Assembly (NCBI RefSeq): GCF_024436175.1
Contig: NZ_JANFQP010000001.1
Span: forward strand, 620,001 to 684,000
DNA length: 64,000 nucleotides
From: Kaistella montana
Lineage (GTDB): Bacteria; Bacteroidota; Bacteroidia; Flavobacteriales; Weeksellaceae
Reading direction: 5' to 3'
This document shows positions 60,800 to 64,000 of the stretch, piece by piece. Position 1 is the first letter of the stretch. Each line of letters opens with the position of its first letter. A program made the translations under genes and the position numbers. The notes beneath the pieces were generated by a model that did no database searches, had not been told where the DNA came from, and saw only the letters and a program-made list of their open reading frames with translations.

Positions 60800-63532
60800 A
60801 TGAAATTTCTCAACAAAATTATCACCGAACTGCTTTCGCAAACTTCCGATTTATCCGAATTCAACATTGTAATTCCGGGGAAAAGGCCGATTGTTTTCAT
60901 CAAAAAAATCCTCAAAGAGAAACAATATTCGGGTTTTTTGCCAAATTTTTTCACCGTTGAAGATTTAATTAAAGAAATCTCCGAAAAACAACCTGTTCAA
61001 GGAATTGGACTATGGCTTTTTGCCTTCGAAATTTATCGAGAAATTCAGCCTTCCGAAGATTTTGCCGGATTTTTGAAATGGTTCCCGACGCTTTTGAAAG
61101 ATTGGGACGATATTTTGAAATTTTCCGGAAAAGATGAAGCGGTTTTGCAATATATGTTTGATGAAGAAAGGATTAAAAACTGGTCCGAAAACCTCGGTGA
61201 TTCCGAAGGTATTCCGAGAAGAAAATTCCTGAATTTCTGGCAGAAAATGAATCTTTTTCTTCCGATTTTAAAGAAAAAACTCAACGAAAAAAATTGGGCG
61301 ACTTCAGGAATGATTCACGAATCGGCGAATGAAAAAATAGAAGACTTCGCACTGAAAACTGAGAAGAAATTCGTCTTTTGTGGTTTCAATGCTTTCACTC
61401 CCGTAGAAGAAAAATTGGTGAAAAGTCTTTTGCAATGGGACAAAGCACAATGTTTCTTTCAAGCCGACGAATATTACATCAACGATACCAGACAAGAAGC
61501 GGGAAAATTCTTAAGACAACACAAAACCTGGAAAGAATTCAATGATAGTCGTACTTTTCAATGGATTGAGAACGACTTTGCTCAACCTAAAAATATCAAA
61601 ACCTACGAAGTTTCCGGAAATATCACCCAAACCAAAGTACTTCCGGAGATTTTCAAGGAATTAAAAGATCAAAATCTGTCAAATACCGCAGTGATTTTAT
61701 TGGATGAAAACCTTCTTCCGGCGAGTCTGGAAGCGATGAGTACGGTAGATCACCTGAATATTACGATGGGATTTCCGCTGAAAAATTTGGGATTCAGCAA
61801 TGCAATGAAGCAAATTTTTTATCTTCAAAAGCAATTGGAAAAAAAGGATTCTTCGTACTATTACAACGATGTTCTCTCGGTTTTAGAGGAGCTTCCCAAC
61901 GATCACTACGACCAACAGATCATTGCTGCTTTCAAAGCGAGAATTGAGGAGAGAAATATCGTTTATATCTCTAAAAATCAGTTGAAAGAGCTTCTTTCCC
62001 GACTTTCTTATGTTCAACTTTTCACCAAACCAGATTCGGTAATTGAGTTTCTCGACTTGCTGATTGATTTTTGTTATCAATTGAAATTCAGAGATTTGGA
62101 TGACATTTTATATGAAAATATTTCTCATTTTGAGAAGAGTTTCAAAATCATTAAAAATCAAATTTCTCCTTATTCATTCGACATCAAAATGGATACTTTG
62201 GAAGTTTTGATTAACCAACTTATCAATTCAGAAACTATTGATTTTCAAGGAGAACCATTGCAAGGTTTGCAGGTGATGGGACTTTTGGAAACTCGGCTTT
62301 TAAATTTTGAAAACATCATTTTACTTTCTGCCAATGAAGGAAAATTACCATTAGGAAATACCCAAAATACTTATCTTCCGTTTGATGTAAGAAATTATTT
62401 TGGATTGCATACTTTTTTAGAAAATGACAGTATTTATGCGTACCATTTTTATCGTTTGATTCAGAATTCTAAGAATGTTCATTTGCTTTTTAACGCATTA
62501 AATTCCGGGGTAAATACAGGAGAAAAAAGCCGTTTTATAACGCAAATGGAGATTGAAGATCCTCATCACGAAATCGAAAATATCATCATTGAAAACACTT
62601 CTGATCCGATTACTCAGGAACCTATCCGCATTGAAAAAACGGCTAAAGTTCAAGAAAAGTTGGAGGATTGGAAAAGGAGAATTTCCGCATCGCATCTCAC
62701 TTCCTATATCTATAATCCGATTGATTTTTACTTGACCAAAATTCTCAACACGAAAGAATCGACCGAAATGGAAGAAGAATTATCCCAAAGAAGTTACGGA
62801 AATCTAGTTCATTATTCACTTCAACTAATTTATGAAAACTTAATTGGTAAAATATTAACAGATAATGATTTAAATCTTTCAGATCAAAAATTAAATGAAG
62901 TAATCAACGCTTCGATCGAAAAGCTTAAACATCAGGTTGAATTCTACGAAAAAGGGATGAATTATATTCACCGATCGATTGCGGAAAGGGTAGTACGAAA
63001 TGTTTTGGAATATGACCGAAAACTCATTGAAAACGGAAATACACTGGAAATTTTGAGTGTAGAAGGAAATTTCGAAAACATTGGTTTTTATCTTGATGAG
63101 GAGCAAACCGATCAAGTATTTTTCTACGGTTTCATCGACCGAATTGACCGGCTGAACGGAAACTTAAGAATCATTGACTTTAAAACTGCGAAAACCAAAA
63201 ACCTTTCGATTTCTGAACCCAAAAAACCAGAAGACGAAGAGAAATTGGAACAATTGTATTTCCGGGAAGATTATAAACAAGCGATGCAACTTTGTGTTTA
63301 CGCCTATTTTGTTTTGAACGAGAAGAAATATCCCGACAATTTCGTAGAATGTGGAATTTGGAGTTTTGCGGAAGTAAACAAAGGAGTTCAAAATCTCCAC
63401 ATTTTCGGGAATAATGAAATTTCAATCAACCAATTGAAAACGCCTATGAAATCTATAAAAAATGTGATTACGGAAATACTAAATCCTGAAATTGATTTCG
63501 TAGAAAAGGAAAAAGTAAGTTGGAGAAATTAA
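60800..63532 (+). CDS. AddB/RecB-like PD-(D/E)XK nuclease protein
   Basis: This 910-residue protein has an inactive-helicase-like N-terminal two-thirds and a C-terminal PD-(D/E)XK nuclease. The nuclease region begins with ISASHLTSYIYNPIDFYLTK (about residue 632) and SYGNLVHYSLQLIYE. The catalytic core IIDFKTAKTK carries Asp793 and Lys795. This layout is the AddB-like subunit found in Bacteroidota, which with an AddA-type helicase-nuclease processes double-strand breaks for recombination. The partner gene is not in the window. The usual AddB iron-sulfur cysteines are not evident. The start follows a terminator by about 36 bp. Confidence 0.85.
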   Translation: MKFLNKIITELLSQTSDLSEFNIVIPGKRPIVFIKKILKEKQYSGFLPNFFTVEDLIKEISEKQPVQGIGLWLFAFEIYREIQPSEDFAGFLKWFPTLLKDWDDILKFSGKDEAVLQYMFDEERIKNWSENLGDSEGIPRRKFLNFWQKMNLFLPILKKKLNEKNWATSGMIHESANEKIEDFALKTEKKFVFCGFNAFTPVEEKLVKSLLQWDKAQCFFQADEYYINDTRQEAGKFLRQHKTWKEFNDSRTFQWIENDFAQPKNIKTYEVSGNITQTKVLPEIFKELKDQNLSNTAVILLDENLLPASLEAMSTVDHLNITMGFPLKNLGFSNAMKQIFYLQKQLEKKDSSYYYNDVLSVLEELPNDHYDQQIIAAFKARIEERNIVYISKNQLKELLSRLSYVQLFTKPDSVIEFLDLLIDFCYQLKFRDLDDILYENISHFEKSFKIIKNQISPYSFDIKMDTLEVLINQLINSETIDFQGEPLQGLQVMGLLETRLLNFENIILLSANEGKLPLGNTQNTYLPFDVRNYFGLHTFLENDSIYAYHFYRLIQNSKNVHLLFNALNSGVNTGEKSRFITQMEIEDPHHEIENIIIENTSDPITQEPIRIEKTAKVQEKLEDWKRRISASHLTSYIYNPIDFYLTKILNTKESTEMEEELSQRSYGNLVHYSLQLIYENLIGKILTDNDLNLSDQKLNEVINASIEKLKHQVEFYEKGMNYIHRSIAERVVRNVLEYDRKLIENGNTLEILSVEGNFENIGFYLDEEQTDQVFFYGFIDRIDRLNGNLRIIDFKTAKTKNLSISEPKKPEDEEKLEQLYFREDYKQAMQLCVYAYFVLNEKKYPDNFVECGIWSFAEVNKGVQNLHIFGNNEISINQLKTPMKSIKNVITEILNPEIDFVEKEKVSWRN

Positions 63533-63634
63533 CTGAATTTTCAATTTATAACTTAAGCATTTTTGATGCAAATTTTCAATCTCTGTATTCAGAATTTCTT
63601 TAACTGAAAATTACAATGATGCAGCAGTAATGCG

Positions 63635-63642
63635 TAAATTTG
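63635..63642 (+). promoter_or_regulatory. -7 element before SDR gene
   Basis: TAAATTTG matches TAnnTTTG, 34 bp upstream of the ATG at 63677 and 5 bp before a TAAAA repeat tract. Confidence 0.5.
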
Positions 63643-63647
63643 TCTTT

Positions 63648-63672
63648 TAAAATAAAATAAAATAAAATAAAA
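63648..63672 (+). repeat. TAAAA pentanucleotide tandem repeat
   Basis: Five perfect TAAAA units (63648-63672) occupy the predicted transcription start and 5' leader of the SDR reductase gene, directly before TATT and the ATG at 63677. Confidence 0.9.
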
Positions 63673-63676
63673 TATT

Positions 63677-64000
63677 ATGAATTTAAAAGGAAAAAACGCC
63701 ATCGTGACAGGCGGCGGAAGAGGTCTCGGAAAGGCTGTAGCATTGGCTTTGGCTAATGAAGGAGTCAACATCGGGATTACCGGAAGAAATGAAGAAAACC
63801 TGAAAAATACTGTAGAAGAAATAAAAAAATTAGGCGTTCATGCAGCGTATTCCGTTTTCAGTATTGATGATGAAGCGGCTGTAAAAACTGGAATTGATGC
63901 TTTGGTAAAAGACTTAAATGGAGTTGATATTTTGATTAATAATGCCGGAATTGGAAACTTCGGAACTTTGGAAGAAATGCCCTCTGAAACCTGGGAACAA
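63677..64000 (+). CDS. short-chain dehydrogenase/reductase, 3-oxoacyl-ACP reductase-like (partial)
   Basis: The first 108 residues of an SDR enzyme are present; the gene runs off the right edge. The NADP-binding TGGGRGLGKAVAL motif follows MNLKGKNAIV. A conserved NNAGIG lies at about residues 91-96 after VDILI. The annotation class is FabG-like, but many SDRs share these motifs, so the substrate is open. The start is placed after a -7 element and a pentanucleotide repeat. Confidence 0.88.
   Translation, partial: MNLKGKNAIVTGGGRGLGKAVALALANEGVNIGITGRNEENLKNTVEEIKKLGVHAAYSVFSIDDEAAVKTGIDALVKDLNGVDILINNAGIGNFGTLEEMPSETWEQ

Overview
This 64 kb window is chromosomal DNA from a member of the Bacteroidota, most likely a Flavobacteriia/Weeksellaceae organism related to Chryseobacterium or Kaistella. 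The assignment is inferred from the sequence. The DNA is AT-rich and densely packed with genes. It encodes a short primary sigma factor without region 1.1, and many genes are preceded by the Bacteroidota -7 element TAnnTTTG. There are bacillithiol-associated proteins (YfiT and YtxJ), a TonB-dependent receptor with a carboxypeptidase-regulatory-like N-terminus, several small lipoproteins, and families largely confined to Flavobacteriia. No rRNA, CRISPR array, transposase or prophage was seen. One tRNA (initiator tRNA-Met) is present.

Layout. 1-5.2 kb: lolA (cut by the window edge) and ftsK on the minus strand, diverging from hutU. 5.2-10.3 kb: a fasciclin lipoprotein, a TonB-dependent receptor and an S41 peptidase lipoprotein. 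10.4-14 kb: pncA, then a four-gene run (YfiT-like, DUF1569, YtxJ-like, Crp/Fnr regulator) that looks like a bacillithiol/thiol-stress operon, then rpoD. 14.3-18.6 kb: aldo/keto reductase, glycine-rich RRM protein, and a minus-strand operon PAP2-like/BlaI-like/DUF4153. 18.7-24.5 kb: pyruvate dehydrogenase E1-alpha and E2, a LolD-like ABC ATPase, radC with a FemAB/GNAT-like gene, and a membrane-anchored DUF7935-like protein. 24.5-28 kb: two pyrophosphatases side by side, a soluble type I enzyme and a membrane ion-pumping enzyme carrying a C-terminal OmpA-like domain. 28-34.9 kb: small membrane proteins, a DPP5-like S9 peptidase, a hypoxanthine-DNA glycosylase-like protein, queA and a propeller-like protein.

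34.9-42.1 kb holds the most unusual genes. A 1224-residue outer-membrane protein appears to join a lipoprotein metallophosphoesterase, a HipA/FAM20-like kinase-like core and a terminal beta-barrel. It diverges, across only 22 bp between start codons, from a protein joining an HD phosphohydrolase to a Pycsar-type transmembrane effector domain. A large GAF-like protein follows. 42.2-53.7 kb: rlmN, a YoaK-family protein, a second propeller paralogue, a polyprenyl diphosphate synthase, DUF72, a copper P-type ATPase with three metal-binding repeats, a thioesterase/yaaA/Sua5 operon, tRNA-fMet, a methyltransferase and a GHL10 glycoside hydrolase-like lipoprotein. 53.7-55.5 kb is a looser region with a 49-residue membrane protein, a DUF1349 gene and repeats. 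55.5-64 kb: potassium channel, Nif3-like and CT398-like pair, aspartate aminotransferase-like enzyme, rsmG, a lipoprotein, an AddB-like nuclease and the start of an SDR reductase preceded by a pentanucleotide repeat.

Most of the window is housekeeping: cell division, central metabolism, translation quality control and envelope assembly. Convergent genes often abut or overlap by 4 bp, so space is tight. The best candidates for undescribed biology are the phosphoesterase/kinase-like/barrel protein with its divergent HD-Pycsar neighbour, and the OmpA-tailed pyrophosphatase.
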